Assembly (NCBI GenBank): GCA_027924645.1 | Contig: BSBN01001149.1 | Coordinates: 1-64,000, forward strand | Source: Cunninghamia lanceolata | Taxonomy: Eukaryota; Streptophyta; Pinopsida; Cupressales; Cupressaceae | DNA length: 64,000 nucleotides | Direction: 5' to 3' | Notes under the pieces: model-generated | Told to the model about the DNA's origin: nothing | Database searches by the model: none | The model's input: only the letters and a program-made list of their open reading frames with translations | Made by a program: the position numbers and the translations under genes | Shown here: piece by piece, positions 11,388 through 21,602 of the stretch | Numbering within the stretch: position 1 is the stretch's first letter | Layout of the letters: each line of letters starts with the position of its first letter

Positions 11388-13000
11388 GAGGGTTGTTCGA
11401 CCCTCAGTAAGAAAAGCGCAAACATTGAAGTCATTTGACCTTAGCGGGGAAATCGGACAAGTCTGACCTTGAGTTTGGGCTTCCTTTTCATGGCTTCCTT
11501 TTCATGCTACTGAGTTTTGCACGGTTTTCGGTGACGCCTGACTTGCGTGGAATTTGGGGGGCTTTGACCTCGGATGGTTTGCAAGTTGGTCAGTTGGAAA
11601 TTTAGCGCAAAACAATGCAGATGTGAATTAAATTGCTTCTTGCGTGAAAATTAGGTCGGTCTGACCTGCGCGGTTTTTGATAGGGTCCGACTAGGTCGGA
11701 TGAGGGATAATGCAGCGCAAGTCAGACAAGGCGCTTTTTAGCGCTAAAATCAAGGGTAAACTCCCGGCGGGGATTTCAGGCAACATCAACCCTGCGGAGG
11801 TATATGTATCATCCGACCAAGTCAGAGACTAGTTTTCTAGCGCAAGGTTGGATAGAGCACCTTTTAGCGCAAAACAAGTTTATGAGTTTGCGGGACCTTC
11901 GAAGCCATCTGACCAAGTTGGAGAAAGGTATTTGGGTGCGTTGGTTAGATGAGGCTGATTCGAGCACAAAGGGCATCAGGCCCTTCGGCGTGGGATTCCA
12001 AGGTGTTTGACCTTGATGAGGGTTTTGATTCACGAGTCAGTGGAGCTCAATTTAGCGCCGACTCGGTGCAAGGGAATTACAGGGCTAAAATCCCTAAATT
12101 TCTTAATTTGTTTAAGCCATGACATACTCCTAGGGTTTAGACTAGGGTTTCAAAATGAAAGACTCTAAAAACTGACCAAATCCTAACCTGAAAACAGTCA
12201 CAATCTATCAATCATCCTCTGAAATCCTAACTGTCGACTTCAAACCTCCAACCATTTGTATGTAAAACTAGAAGTAGCATGGTTAAAACCCTACCTGGCA
12301 AGAATGGCGGCGGGTTGTCGTCCAAGTAGGTTGCGGGTTCGATTCGCAGGTTGAGTTCACGGGATGTGACTGGAGCTCTGTAATTTTAATCCTCAAATCC
12401 AATTAAAATGCTTTTTAACTCGCTAAATTTCCTTATAAACCCCAGCTAATCTGCCATTAATGCGCAGGTGTACGGATTGTCAGTGAGGGGGGGTTTGGGT
12501 GGGTTTTCGATATGTCTGACCTATGGAGGATTTTGATGCATCGGACTTGGTCGGATAGGGTAGCTTTTAGTGTGAGGCTCAACATTTGGTTTGCACCAGT
12601 TAGCAGGGAAATTGGGCTTGTCTGACCTACAGGTTTTTCGATGTTATCCAACTAGGTTAGAAGTCGTTTTTAGTGCAGGGTCAGATGGAGCTCATTTCAG
12701 CGCAGAAGGCCACTTCGAAGGTTAGATGCTCGGTCGGTTGAATGGAATTTTAGCACTTAGGTCGAGGCGATAAGTTTTAAGCACTAGGTTGGATGAAGCA
12801 CTTTTCAACGGTAGGTCAGACAAAGCATTTTCAGCGCTAGGTCGGACAGACAGGAAATTAGCGCAAACGTCAGTTGAATGCCATTTTAGCACAAAAGGTC
12901 AATTCGAGATCCTCAAAAGGAAAGTATCAATTCATCCTAGCAGATTTTGAAGTGATTTTTAAATATTATTTTTTGCCAAGGTAAGAAAAAATGCCCTTGG
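11388..13000 (-). repeat. U3 block of recurring GTCGGAC and TTTTAGCGC words (3' LTR copy)
   Basis: This part is clearly GC-richer than its surroundings. It repeats two words, (A/G)GTCGGAC (or its complement) and TTTTAGCGC(T/A), in loosely spaced order. The densest run is about 12730-12900, with a spacing of roughly 30-35 bases. The same block stands in the other LTR (about 25800-27310), where the words are better preserved. It lies at the upstream end of U3, where retroelement enhancers are usually found; a regulatory role is inferred. Confidence 0.55.
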
Positions 13001-13102
13001 ACCATACAATCACTTAGGAGATCGGAAGATCAAAATGACTCCAGCCAAGCAAAAGAGGGGGTCTCCATTCTTGAATGGGGCGTGTGTGCAAGGCACAACA
13101 AA

Positions 13103-13120
13103 TGGCGACTCTGCTGGGAA
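13103..13120 (+). other. second primer-binding-site-like sequence, on the strand opposite to gag-pol (tRNA-Arg type)
   Basis: TGGCGACTCTGCTGGGAA begins two bases inside the internal edge of the 3' LTR and reads on the + strand. Its complement ends CCCAGCAGAGTCGCCA, which has the layout of a tRNA 3' end (T-stem, acceptor stem, discriminator G, CCA). It fits the plant tRNA-Arg primer site used by Ogre-type Tat elements, from memory. A polypurine tract should stand here for an element coding on the - strand. Confidence 0.6.
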
Positions 13121-14085
13121 ATGCTCCTGAGTGTTTTGATGATAAATGTTTAGTTTGAACCCAGAATCTCGGTGTTCCCCTCATATTTAAAACGAAAAGG
13201 CAAGGTATCATATCAAAGAACCTAAGATCATTAACTAGTGCAACCATCCACATCCTGAAAACCTGAGTGTGTGCAGTTGTATTCATTCCCATCCTTCCAG
13301 AACTAAGTTCACCTAGGATCCCCTGAGACAAGCTAAAAGGCTGAAATTATCCTACCATCAGGAAATGCTCAAAATTTTGGAATATGCTGAGCTTTGAAAC
13401 AGATTAATGACCAGTAATGTTTCCCGATTTGATGGCATTTGATGTTAATTATTTCTGGATAGAACTTTTGCAAGTACTTTGCAATTTGTTGTAGTTACTT
13501 TATTTACACTGTGATGGGTCTAGTGTTGAGGAACACCTTTTATTTTTACCCGATGTAGGCTAGTAACACTTAGTGTCACCCGCCTTTGTCTCAATTGATA
13601 GTGCATGTGGTAGGAGAGGAAATCAGCCTGTTTCACTTGACACAAGATCACCTAGACTCGCCTAGCTACTTCAGGATTTATTTTAAGCGTTGAAGATATA
13701 TGGTTAGAAAATACTTCAGGTGCACTGACTAATAACTCATTTTTAATGAACAGACACCATACCTCTTGGCCTAATAGCGGAAACCACCGCAAAGACTAGG
13801 TGGAAACCTTAGCTTCTCGAAGAAAGACTCACGATTATTTACCCACCAAAGAAGCGTTTGCAGGTTTGCATGACTGCCACCACATCAGAAACATAGATCC
13901 CACGACAAAGTAAGCGCAGCTAACGAAAGCGAAAGGACAACTAAACTAAATAAAGCATCTAACACCTAGGGAAAGCAAAGTGGGAAAGCAAAAAGTAGGA
14001 AAGCAAACTAGACTATTAGCAACCTAAACTAACCCAAGCAAACAAACCCCTAACTATATACATTGAAACGAGGCATGACTACCTC
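13121..14085. other. 3' non-coding part of the Tat-type element
   Basis: About 965 bases lie between the end of integrase and the 3' LTR in element orientation. I see no reading frame of note and no purine-rich tract of the usual length next to the LTR. Confidence 0.6.
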
Positions 14086-14412
14086 TCAGGCCTGGAAGTA
14101 GTGCTTTAGGAACTGGCCATTGACAGGCAGTGGCAGCTCCTCACCAGTAAGGTTCTTGAGTCGATACGTACTATCTCCAAGGATCTCACAGATTTGATAG
14201 GGACCCAACCAAAGTTTGTCAAACTTGTCGTGTTCTCCCTTCTTCTCATGTGCTTTGTCCCAACACAGGACCAGGTCAGAAATGCAGAAGGCCTTGACCT
14301 TGGCTCTCTTATCGAACCATTGTTTTACTACTCCCTGATGTTTGGCAAAGTTCTCTATAGCAGCATCGCATTTTTCTTCGAGGTGCAATAATTGGGCTAG
14401 TCGTGAGGACAA
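14086..14412 (-). pseudogene. integrase C-terminal domain of the Tat-type element
   Basis: It continues the pol frame after a stop in the gap from 14536. The block L-V-L-C-W-D-K, then K-F-D-K-L-W-L-G-P-Y-Q-I and Y-R-L-K-N-L-T-G-E is the GPY/F-type C-terminal module of Ty3/gypsy integrases (G-P-Y at about residues 70-72 of this piece). It ends at a natural-looking stop (14088-14086) after F-L-K-H-Y-F. No chromodomain follows, which separates it from the outer chromovirus and agrees with the Tat lineage. Confidence 0.8.
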
Positions 14413-14535
14413 TTGATCATCGGTTTCAAGATAATCTTATATAAATTGAAGTACCAGGATTCTCAAATGGATGGGAAAGATGGGTTCAACCCCATAAACT
14501 AGGTGGTAAGGGGAGGTGTTCAGAGCTACTTTGTG

Positions 14536-15282
14536 TCAGATTCTATCAGCCCATAAAGCGAACCTAAGCTGAGTATGCCAGTCTCTAGGGTTTTTGTCCA
14601 AAAGTTTCTTGACGACCTCAAGCAAGTTCTTATTTGTTGACTCCGCCACCCCATTCCCTTGTGGATAGTAATTGGAAGAGAACTTGAGAGTAATCCCATA
14701 ATCAAATGCCCAATTAGAAAAACGTAATGACGAAAAGGCAAAGCCATTATCACAAACTAAAGCAAATGGATAGCCAAATCTAGTGACAATATGCTTTTCA
14801 ACAAATTCAATAACTACCTCTATGGTGCATTGCTTACATGCTATTGCTTCAGACCATCGAGTATAGTAATCAGTAGCGGTCAGAATATACCTGTGGCCTG
14901 CAGAGGAAGGCAGATTGATCATACCGATAAAGTCAAGCCCTCATTGAGCAAATGGTCGTACCTCCACCACTGGTTGCAAAGGCATGGCTGTGTAGCGTTC
15001 TCTGTGTGCAGCGGTCTGGCATATGTGACAGGTTCTTACATGTGAGTGTGCATCTTTGAACAAGGTTGGCCAGTAATATCCAGCACGAAGAACCTGATTT
15101 GCTGTTGAGTGCACTGATCCATGACCTGTCCCGAACCTTTCATGAAAACTGGTCAGCACCTGGTCCACTTTTGATTTGTCTAAACACCTTAGGTAGATAC
15201 CCTCGTGATTCTTCTTGTAACGGACTGATCCTTTTATCATGTAAATGCTACTTTTGAGCTTGAGAGCTCTCCTTTGTACCAA
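14536..15282 (-). pseudogene. integrase zinc-binding and catalytic domains of the Tat-type element
   Basis: Part one (15282-14941) has the H2C2 zinc module: H-G-S-V-H ... C-H-I-C-Q. Part two (14922-14536) has the catalytic core with T-D-Y-Y-T-R-W (Asp 18), V-C-D-N-G (Asp 58) and G-N-G-V-A-E-S (Glu 94), i.e. a D,D-35-E triad with all three acids present. One TGA at 14943-14941 separates the parts (R-P-F-A-Q then stop, where W is usual). The enzyme inserts element cDNA into chromosomes. The frame is the same as reverse transcriptase. Confidence 0.88.
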
Positions 15283-15369
15283 ATTCAGTTGCGGTGGGCA
15301 GCGCTGATTGAGTAAATAAAATATGATATCACCGTACCACTCATCTTTTGAAACATCTTCTAATAGGTA

Positions 15370-15927
15370 TTACTGAGAAACCAGGTCTAGGCCTACCTCA
15401 GCCATTGTTTTAGTCAAGGCTTGGCCCCTTACCAATGTCATGGGTTGAATATCTATATCAAGCTCTTGCAGTATAGTGACCCATTTCCCTCTTCTTTCTC
15501 CTAATTCACTCTGCATCAATAACGCTTTTGCTGCTGCATCTGGGACTATAACAATCACTTGGCTTCTTAAGATGTAATGATAGAATTTCTTAACTACTTT
15601 TACCAGAGCGTATGCTTGTTTTTCCATGTTTGGATACCTTAGCTCTACGTCCTTTAATGGAGTGCTCATGAAGGCAATGGGCCTTTCATCGTCAACTGAC
15701 CTCTTCTGTGTCAACATTGCAGCGCAAGTATGTTCTGAAGCAAATGAATATATATGAAACAACAAAGTGTAATCTGGGCTCACCAACACAGGTGCATTGG
15801 ATATGGCTTGTTTAATTTCTGCAAAGGCAGCCTTAGCTTCCAGAGTCCAGTCCATCTTAGCATCTTTCTTTAGCGTGGCATTGAGAGGTTGAACAATCTC
15901 GGCAAACCCCATAATGAATTTTCGCAC
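15370..15927 (-). pseudogene. degenerate gypsy RNase H domain of the Tat-type element
   Basis: It is placed by its position after reverse transcriptase and by blocks such as P-V-L-V-S-P-D-Y, A-M-L-T-Q-K, P-I-A-F-M-S and E-K-Q-A-Y-A-L-V. The first catalytic Asp, normally in Y-x-D-A-S, is absent (I-Y-S-F-A-S here). In Tat elements it is established that the original RNase H decays into a tether once an archaeal-type RNase H is gained, and this fits. Confidence 0.8.
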
Positions 15928-15939
15928 AAAGTTGATCTT

Positions 15940-16670
15940 GCCAAAATATGACTTGAGTTCCTTCTTGCTAGATGGGGGAGGTATTTTGAGTATCGCTTGG
16001 ATCCGGTCTAGATCGATAGCTATTCCCTATTTAGATATTACATGTCCCAGCAGCTTTCCTTCAGTTACCCCAAAGATGCACTTCTTGGGGTTAAGTGATA
16101 TACCATAATCCTTGCATCGCTGCAACACCCTTCTCAGATCTGTCACATGATCTTCTCGCCCTTTTGAGAACACTGTCAGATCATCCATGTAGATGATTAT
16201 ACATTTTCCAACTAACCCTTTGAAAGCAACATCCATCACACGCTAAAAAGTTGCGCCAGCGTTGATTAAACCGAATGGCATCCGTCAGTAAGCGTAGATG
16301 TCCCACTTACAGGTGAAGGACGTTTTCAATCTGTCTTCATATTCCACCATTACCTGGTTATAGCCAGAATATCTGTCCAAGAATGACATCATCTGGGACC
16401 CATTAACAATCTGCAATACTTCATCCAGTGAGGGCAGCGGGTAATTGTCCTTTTCAGAGGCTTTATTTAGATTACAGAAATCAACACAAAGTCTGATTTC
16501 TCCATTTTTCTTTCAGACAGGAACTAAGTTTGCCACCCATGCAGAATGTCTGACTGGAAATATTATCCTAGCTGACAGCAGCTTTTGAACTTCTTTAAAA
16601 ATTAGCGGCTCCAGTAAAGCATTAACTAGCCTCTACCTTTGTCTGAAAGGCTTCGCCCCTGGCTTCAGCG
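15940..16670 (-). pseudogene. reverse transcriptase of the Tat-type element
   Basis: Readable blocks are K-N-G-E-I-R-L-C-V-D-F (about 16512-16480), R-M-P-F-G-L-I-N-A-G-A-T-F (about 16290-16250) and the active site Y-M-D-D (about 16191-16180, with Met where Leu is usual). The thumb region follows with L-N-P-K-K-C-I-F. Stops are scattered, for example a TGA just before R-M-P-F-G and a TAG after A-T-F, both compatible with CGA and CAG decay. Confidence 0.87.
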
Positions 16671-17532
16671 GGATTGTGTGTGTGATAATCAAAGTGTTGT
16701 AAGCCTTTATATCTTCATAACTCCAGGCTATCACCTCATGGTAATCTCTTAATGCATGTATGATTTCGGTCCTTTCTTCTTTAGAACTAGCCTTTCCAAT
16801 GAACACGTTCTTCACATTTTCTTCTGTCCCCAAGTTAAATGGGTCACACTTTCCTCCAAGAGATTCTCCTTCTTTTCTTTGAGTCCCTAGATTATCTGCA
16901 TCAAACAGTCTTTCCAATTCTACCATTCCTTGTGGGATCGTATTTGTTTTCAGGTTCAATACTCCTAAATCCATTTCAGCGGGCTCCATCTCTTCTTCAT
17001 CTATTATTTGAGCAGTGAATACATCTGACGAAGAAAGGAAATTGATTATATGCTGATCATCTTTAAAAACTTGGAAATTGGTTACATTATCAGGCACGGA
17101 TGGAGTAGCCACAAATTCCACAAAGAACTTCTTTAGTCCTGCCATAGATGTTGGTTCTAATGTACTTGTTATTTGGGCTAGAGCATTTGCAACATGGTTC
17201 TGCCTTCTGAGGGTAACTTGGATGTTAAAACCATCAAAGCACTCGATCAAATCCCAGACTCTGTTCCTATCTCTATGCAATCTCTTATCATTACACGAGT
17301 ACTGTTTTCTCACCTGTTTAACCACCAGCTCAGAATCACCAAATACTTGGATAACTCTGACCTTCTTCTGCAATGCTAGCAGCAACCCCTGTACTAACAC
17401 TTCATACTTAGTGACGTTGTTTGTGCATGGGAATTGCAATCTTTGCGATGCTAAAAATGAACTCCCAGTGGGGCCAATCAATTCAACCCCAACACTGGAT
17501 CCTTGTCTGCACCTTGATCCATCAAACCTCAA
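16633..17532 (-). pseudogene. archaeal-type RNase H (aRNH) plus linker, upstream of reverse transcriptase
   Basis: The first 125 residues form a complete archaeal-type RNase H: F-D-G-S (Asp 4), K-Y-E-V-L (Glu 44), F-G-D-S-E-L (Asp 66) and N-H-V-A-N-A-L-A (position 116). The last position is Asp in active enzymes but Asn here, a single G-to-A change. The following 175 residues are a linker that enters reverse transcriptase at P-F-R-Q-R. In most plant Tat elements this domain is placed after the first RNase H and before integrase; here it stands between protease and reverse transcriptase. Confidence 0.85.
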
Positions 17533-17565
17533 GGTCCATAAGCAAAAGTCTTTGTTGTCCTCCTT

Positions 17566-17904
17566 CTATTTCCCAAACTTCTCCCGATCAAGCAGGGGCT
17601 TGGATTCCTTCTTCTTTTCAACAGTTGGTTCCGTCTTCTTCTCGACAGTTGGCTCCTCCTTCAAAATTATGGGGATCTTCAATTGTCTTTGCACTTGCTT
17701 GACCACTTCTTGACACAGTTGGCAAGTAAATTCAGAATGAGATGTGTCATGTATGCGACACCAGTTGGGTAATAATAGTTCTTCCATCTGAACCTGCTTT
17801 CCCACATCAGTCTGATCTTGCACAAATCTGACCACAATCGCGAAATCCCTCAAATACCCTAGGCTTATCTTCGTTTGAAGAGTCTCCTTCATCTGATTCA
17901 ACAT
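17566..17904 (-). pseudogene. inter-domain linker with a second C-H-H-C knuckle
   Basis: This piece is in the pol frame and continues directly into aRNH after one stop. Residues 49-61 read C-R-I-H-D-T-S-H-S-E-F-T-C, a C-x2-H-x3-H-x4-C knuckle nearly repeating the one at the N-terminus of the preceding protease piece. Lys/Glu-rich repeats (T-V-E-K-K) follow. It overlaps the end of the protease frame by about 98 bases in a different phase. Confidence 0.6.
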
Positions 17905-19165
17905 ATGCTCCTGTGTTCTCAGGTCTTTCTATAAGTGGTTTCGGGGGCCTTGCACAACTCAGCATGAGAACTTCTTCTGACTGACTACTGCGCGGAAGGT
18001 AGACTCCCAAATCAACCTCTGAAAATAGAATCTCATTGGGTTGATTGAACTCTGTGATCATATGCTTCATCTTGGGCTCTCTCTTGATACGTATCTGATT
18101 AGCCAATCCTTTCGATGGGAGCCACATGTGGGAGAAATCAGTCGCCATATAACCATTTAACATTCTAAACCAATCTCTGCTCAGAAGCATGCCATACTGA
18201 CCAGGAATGTCCACCACTTGAATATCTATGTACTGCTGTACTCTAGGATCAGAAGTCAGTTGCATATGTATCCTATTCAGTTCACCTACTACATTCACCT
18301 CAGTTTTGTCTAACTGTGTTACTTTCCTGGAGGACTTGGCTGGAGTAAGCCCAAGCGCCTTACAAACTGACAATGGCATTACATTTGTGGAAGCACCAGA
18401 ATCTACTAAACAGTTATGAAGATTCTTGTTGAATATCCTGAGTGTCAATAGGAAAGGAGGGCTTTCTGTCTTGTCCTTATCCAATGTCATCTTCTGTTCT
18501 ACATTAGTCACATGTATTCTTTCTTTCCCTTTATTAGTGTTATCTTTGGTGATATTCTCTTTGGGAACATAATCCATCTTGGTTCCGGTACTTAAGTCTT
18601 GAAAGAAAGATGTCCTAACCTCAGGTATCTTAAGCAATTCATACACAGAAAGACTGACCTTCATTCTTTTAAGTTCCTCGGCCACATACTGCCCCATTTT
18701 CGCTATGTCAGATCGTTGGGAGTTTTCTGTAGCTGTACCATGGTATACTGATTGATGGGGAACTTTTGGTGGTTCAGGATTATTGGTAGCTTTAGGGTCA
18801 GGCGGAATCTGATAACTATTTGGAGGGATAGAAGTGGTAAAAGGACCTTTTGGCTTGCTACTTCTTAAATTATAAGGAGTCTTGTTGTATTGCTGATATG
18901 CATTAACTTCTTCAGACTCCTCTTCCTCAGGTTGATTATCATCTTGGAAAGGAAATGTGTAACTATCAAGAACTAGGGCAGTATCATACCTTTGAGAAGG
19001 GACAATCTCATATCCCGTTGGTGGAGTCTCCTGATTTTCAGCATTTTGAATCTCCATCTGGAAGATACTAGATGCAATCTGGAATTCTTGACAGTCCAGT
19101 TCAGAGTGAGCGTTTGTGTTGTGCAATCTACACCAAGTAGATAAAGCAGCTTCTGCTAGCATCAC
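17807..19165 (-). pseudogene. Gag C-terminus and aspartic protease of the Tat-type element
   Basis: Residues 12-25 contain C-R-L-H-N-T-N-A-H-S-E-L-D-C, a C-x2-H-x4-H-x4-C knuckle typical of plant gypsy gag. A flexible acidic and polar stretch follows. Residues about 240-345 are the retroviral-type aspartic protease: L-V-D-S-G-A-S-T (Asp 255, near 18403), then G-M-L-L-S-R-D-W as the flap-side conserved end. It has no internal stop over 452 codons, the longest intact stretch of the element. The protease would cut the polyprotein in the particle. Confidence 0.85.
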
Positions 19166-19258
19166 CCGTCCTGGGGGCCTGGTATCACTGTTTTGATTCT
19201 TGAAGGGTGAAGGTACTCTCCCATTGCTTGGTCTGGTATTCTAGGATCGATTTGGCCG

Positions 19259-20248
19259 CTACTGAAAGTTCTGATTTTGGTATTGATTTTGATTTGAAAA
19301 CTGGTTCTGGCTTTGATTCTGTGAGTGTTGCTGGTTCTGGAAATGCTGTTGATTCTGTCCCCTCTGCTGCATATAAGCATTTTGGTTTTTGAGGTGAATA
19401 ACTTCAGTCGTGAGTTTCTTCATTTGTTCAACCAGTTCTTTAATGTCATCCCTGTCATCTTTGGTTTTGGCAGGCTCTGAGGATTGTAGGAAAGGCATTT
19501 GAGCTGGAGGCATTTCAGCTACTCGGTTGCCTGGGTGGATAACTAATGCTTGTGTTGCAGTTGGATTTGGAATTGGGTTCATTACCGAGGTATGATGGGC
19601 CAGTGCACGATTTATCATGGGTATTTGATTTGGCATGGCAGTAGGTCCCATATGACTCAGTGGGCCAGAGGCTGTCTGTCCTAGTTGGGTACTTATGTTG
19701 ACAACAGCAGAATATGCCTGAGCTAAAGTAGTAGGGATGGGGTCAGCTCTCCTTGCAAACATGGAAGTAAGTTTATCTAGAGCAGCATAGTAAATGGGCA
19801 AGGCAGCAACCTGATCTATAGCGTAAGGAGCCTGCAAATGGCTATAGGCTTTTTGAAATCTGTTGTTGAAGGTACTTATCATTTCACCCTCTTCTTGACA
19901 GATCTCCACAAAAGACTGATAAAGGTCAGTTGGAGTGGTAGGTATACAAAACCTATCAAGAAAAGCAGTCTTTAAGTTCACCCATGAATTTATGGATCTC
20001 GCGGGGAGGTTGGCGAACCAGTAATAAGCTTCTTCCTGTAGGGAATAAGGGAACAACCTGCATACCACGTCCTCATATTGTACCTATAACATGAACATAT
20101 TAGCTTCGAAGATCTTAATGTGCTCATCTGCAATCCCATCAGGATCATGTACTCTAAACTTTGAGTAGAACTTATCCAGGTTCTTTGGCATGTCATGATA
20201 ATCATTAAACATAAAAGAGGACTGGTTATTTCATGCAAAGAAAGCCAT
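19259..20248 (-). pseudogene. gag of the Tat-type element
   Basis: The likely start is ATG 20248, in a frame already open from the primer site. The capsid-like part reads P-Y-S-L-Q-E-E-A-Y-Y-W-F then L-K-T-A-F-L-D-R-F and F-N-N-R-F, the standard plant gypsy gag block. The C-terminus is Gln/Asn-rich (N-Q-Q-H-F repeats). Stops at 20233-20231 (TGA), 20086-20084 (TAG) and 19261-19259 break it. It forms the particle shell; the same frame continues into the knuckle and protease piece. Confidence 0.85.
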
Positions 20249-20441
20249 GGTGGGAAGGTTTATGGGAGCTGCAGCAGTGCTCTTAGGGGCGGACTGAGCT
20301 TGAGGGGCTCTGGGTATTCCTTGATCCCTTCTTGTTCTTTTGAATTCTACTAGGGACAGTAGCTCTTCTCCAGCTGAGATGGATCTAGTGTGTCTCTGTC
20401 TAGTCCCCAGACTTGCTAATTTTTTAGCAGAGGGAAAATAG

Positions 20442-20459
20442 GCCCTCCTTCTAGCGCCA
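20442..20459 (-). other. primer binding site, tRNA-Asn
   Basis: On the - strand TGGCGCTAGAAGGAGGGC begins four bases after the 5' LTR. The + strand reads GCCCTCCTTCTAGCGCCA, which I recognise as the 3' end of plant tRNA-Asn including CCA. Its position before gag, in the coding orientation, makes it the functional primer site. Confidence 0.8.
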
Positions 20460-21299
20460 ATTCTGTTGATGGTGGTTTTAGCACACAGCAACGCAGGTGT
20501 GATTGCTGGTTTCACACCTCTCTTGAAAAGTATCTTACCCTAGGTAAGACTACTCCAAGGATAATAAAGCTAGGTCTTAGCTTGCTTGGAATTTCTCAGT
20601 TGGTATGTTCTAGCTGTTCCTACAAGGGGTCTTACATGCAATCTACAAATCTTTAGGTTTGGGGTAGAAAATACACATAAACCCTATGATGATTTTCAAT
20701 TGATATACAAGATAAGATGCTGCTGAGATTATTAATCTAACGACTAACAATGATTTTAAAAGAAAGTGCAAAAGGTCAGGGTTTGAGAGGGATCCTAAGT
20801 GACATTCACAATGCATAGGTCATCATCAGTAGACAAATATTCCAAACTTTGAACCAACTTCCTGAGTTACCAAACTTAAATGAGTGTTACAGTGTTGCAG
20901 GAAACGGTGCTATCTTCAATGGAGGTCAACAGATTTTCATATCACATTCATTTGTTAAATACCTCATGAGCGGCGTGACTTAACTTATGAAATGCAATTG
21001 AACTTAGCACAAATTATCAGCCCAAATTAACTTTACACAGCTATTTACCATCAGCAAACAACTAAAAGTATGGACTCGGAATGTTCATCAAATACTTCAG
21101 CAAACCATGAATATTATGAAAGCACAACTAATCTAACTTTGGGAGAGCAAGATGCGAACCATAAAAACCAAAAGATGATTCAACACAAGACACAAATTCT
21201 TAGATTTGCTGCAGAAACTTGCTTTGTATTAGCTCAAATGGCATAAAGTCAATAATTCGGTATCAAAATCTCTCTCCTAAAAAATGGAAATGGCAGCCC

Positions 21300-21307
21300 T
21301 TTATATA
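21300..21307 (-). promoter_or_regulatory. TATA box of the 7-kb LTR (5' copy)
   Basis: TATATAAA on the - strand with the same context as at 6872-6879. Transcription starting about 30 bases downstream would leave about 800 bases of R/U5 before the primer site, and would put both U3 frames upstream of the start. In this copy they would not be in the genomic RNA. Confidence 0.6.
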
Positions 21308-21602
21308 GAAAGCAGCATACCCTAGCTTTTCAAATGAACGGTGGAGATTAACTCAACACCAACGGTCCAGATTACATCAATAACAGCCCACATTAATTCC
21401 CGGATTACATTTTGTCTTTTATGAAAAAGACGAAAAAAGGCCCTAGATACATTGAATCTAGTCATTTTGACTAGCTAACTCAATATATTAGTGGAAAAGC
21501 TCATTTTAGAAGCAACGAAAAGACAAAATTGAGTCATGCCACCCAAATATAGCAAATTTACAATTGTGATGGGATTGTATCATTATAATATTCAAAATAG
21601 TA

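Larger units (their letters stand above)
6036..13100 (-). repeat. 3' LTR (element orientation) of the Tat-type element, 7065 bp
   Basis: In element orientation it runs from 13100 (TGTTGTGCC) to 6036 (CCATCAACA). U3 runs from 13100 to the TATA box at 6872-6879 and contains a GC-richer motif-repeat block (about 11388-13000) and two reading frames (11101 to 7178). The remaining roughly 0.8 kb is R/U5. Most differences from the other LTR are single-base changes, many of them C/T or G/A. Confidence 0.92.

Noticed and set aside
17078..17713. + strand frame of 211 codons
   Set aside because: Antisense to aRNH and its linker, where the protein blocks are unmistakable.
20442..20459. A tRNA-Asn gene
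   Set aside because: Only the last 18 bases of the tRNA sequence including CCA are present, with no cloverleaf upstream. Nuclear tRNA genes do not encode CCA, so this is a primer site.
20231..20515. - strand frame starting inside the LTR and crossing the primer site
   Set aside because: The open frame across LTR and primer site is real, but translation from within the LTR is not needed; ATG 20248 after the primer site is the simpler start for gag.
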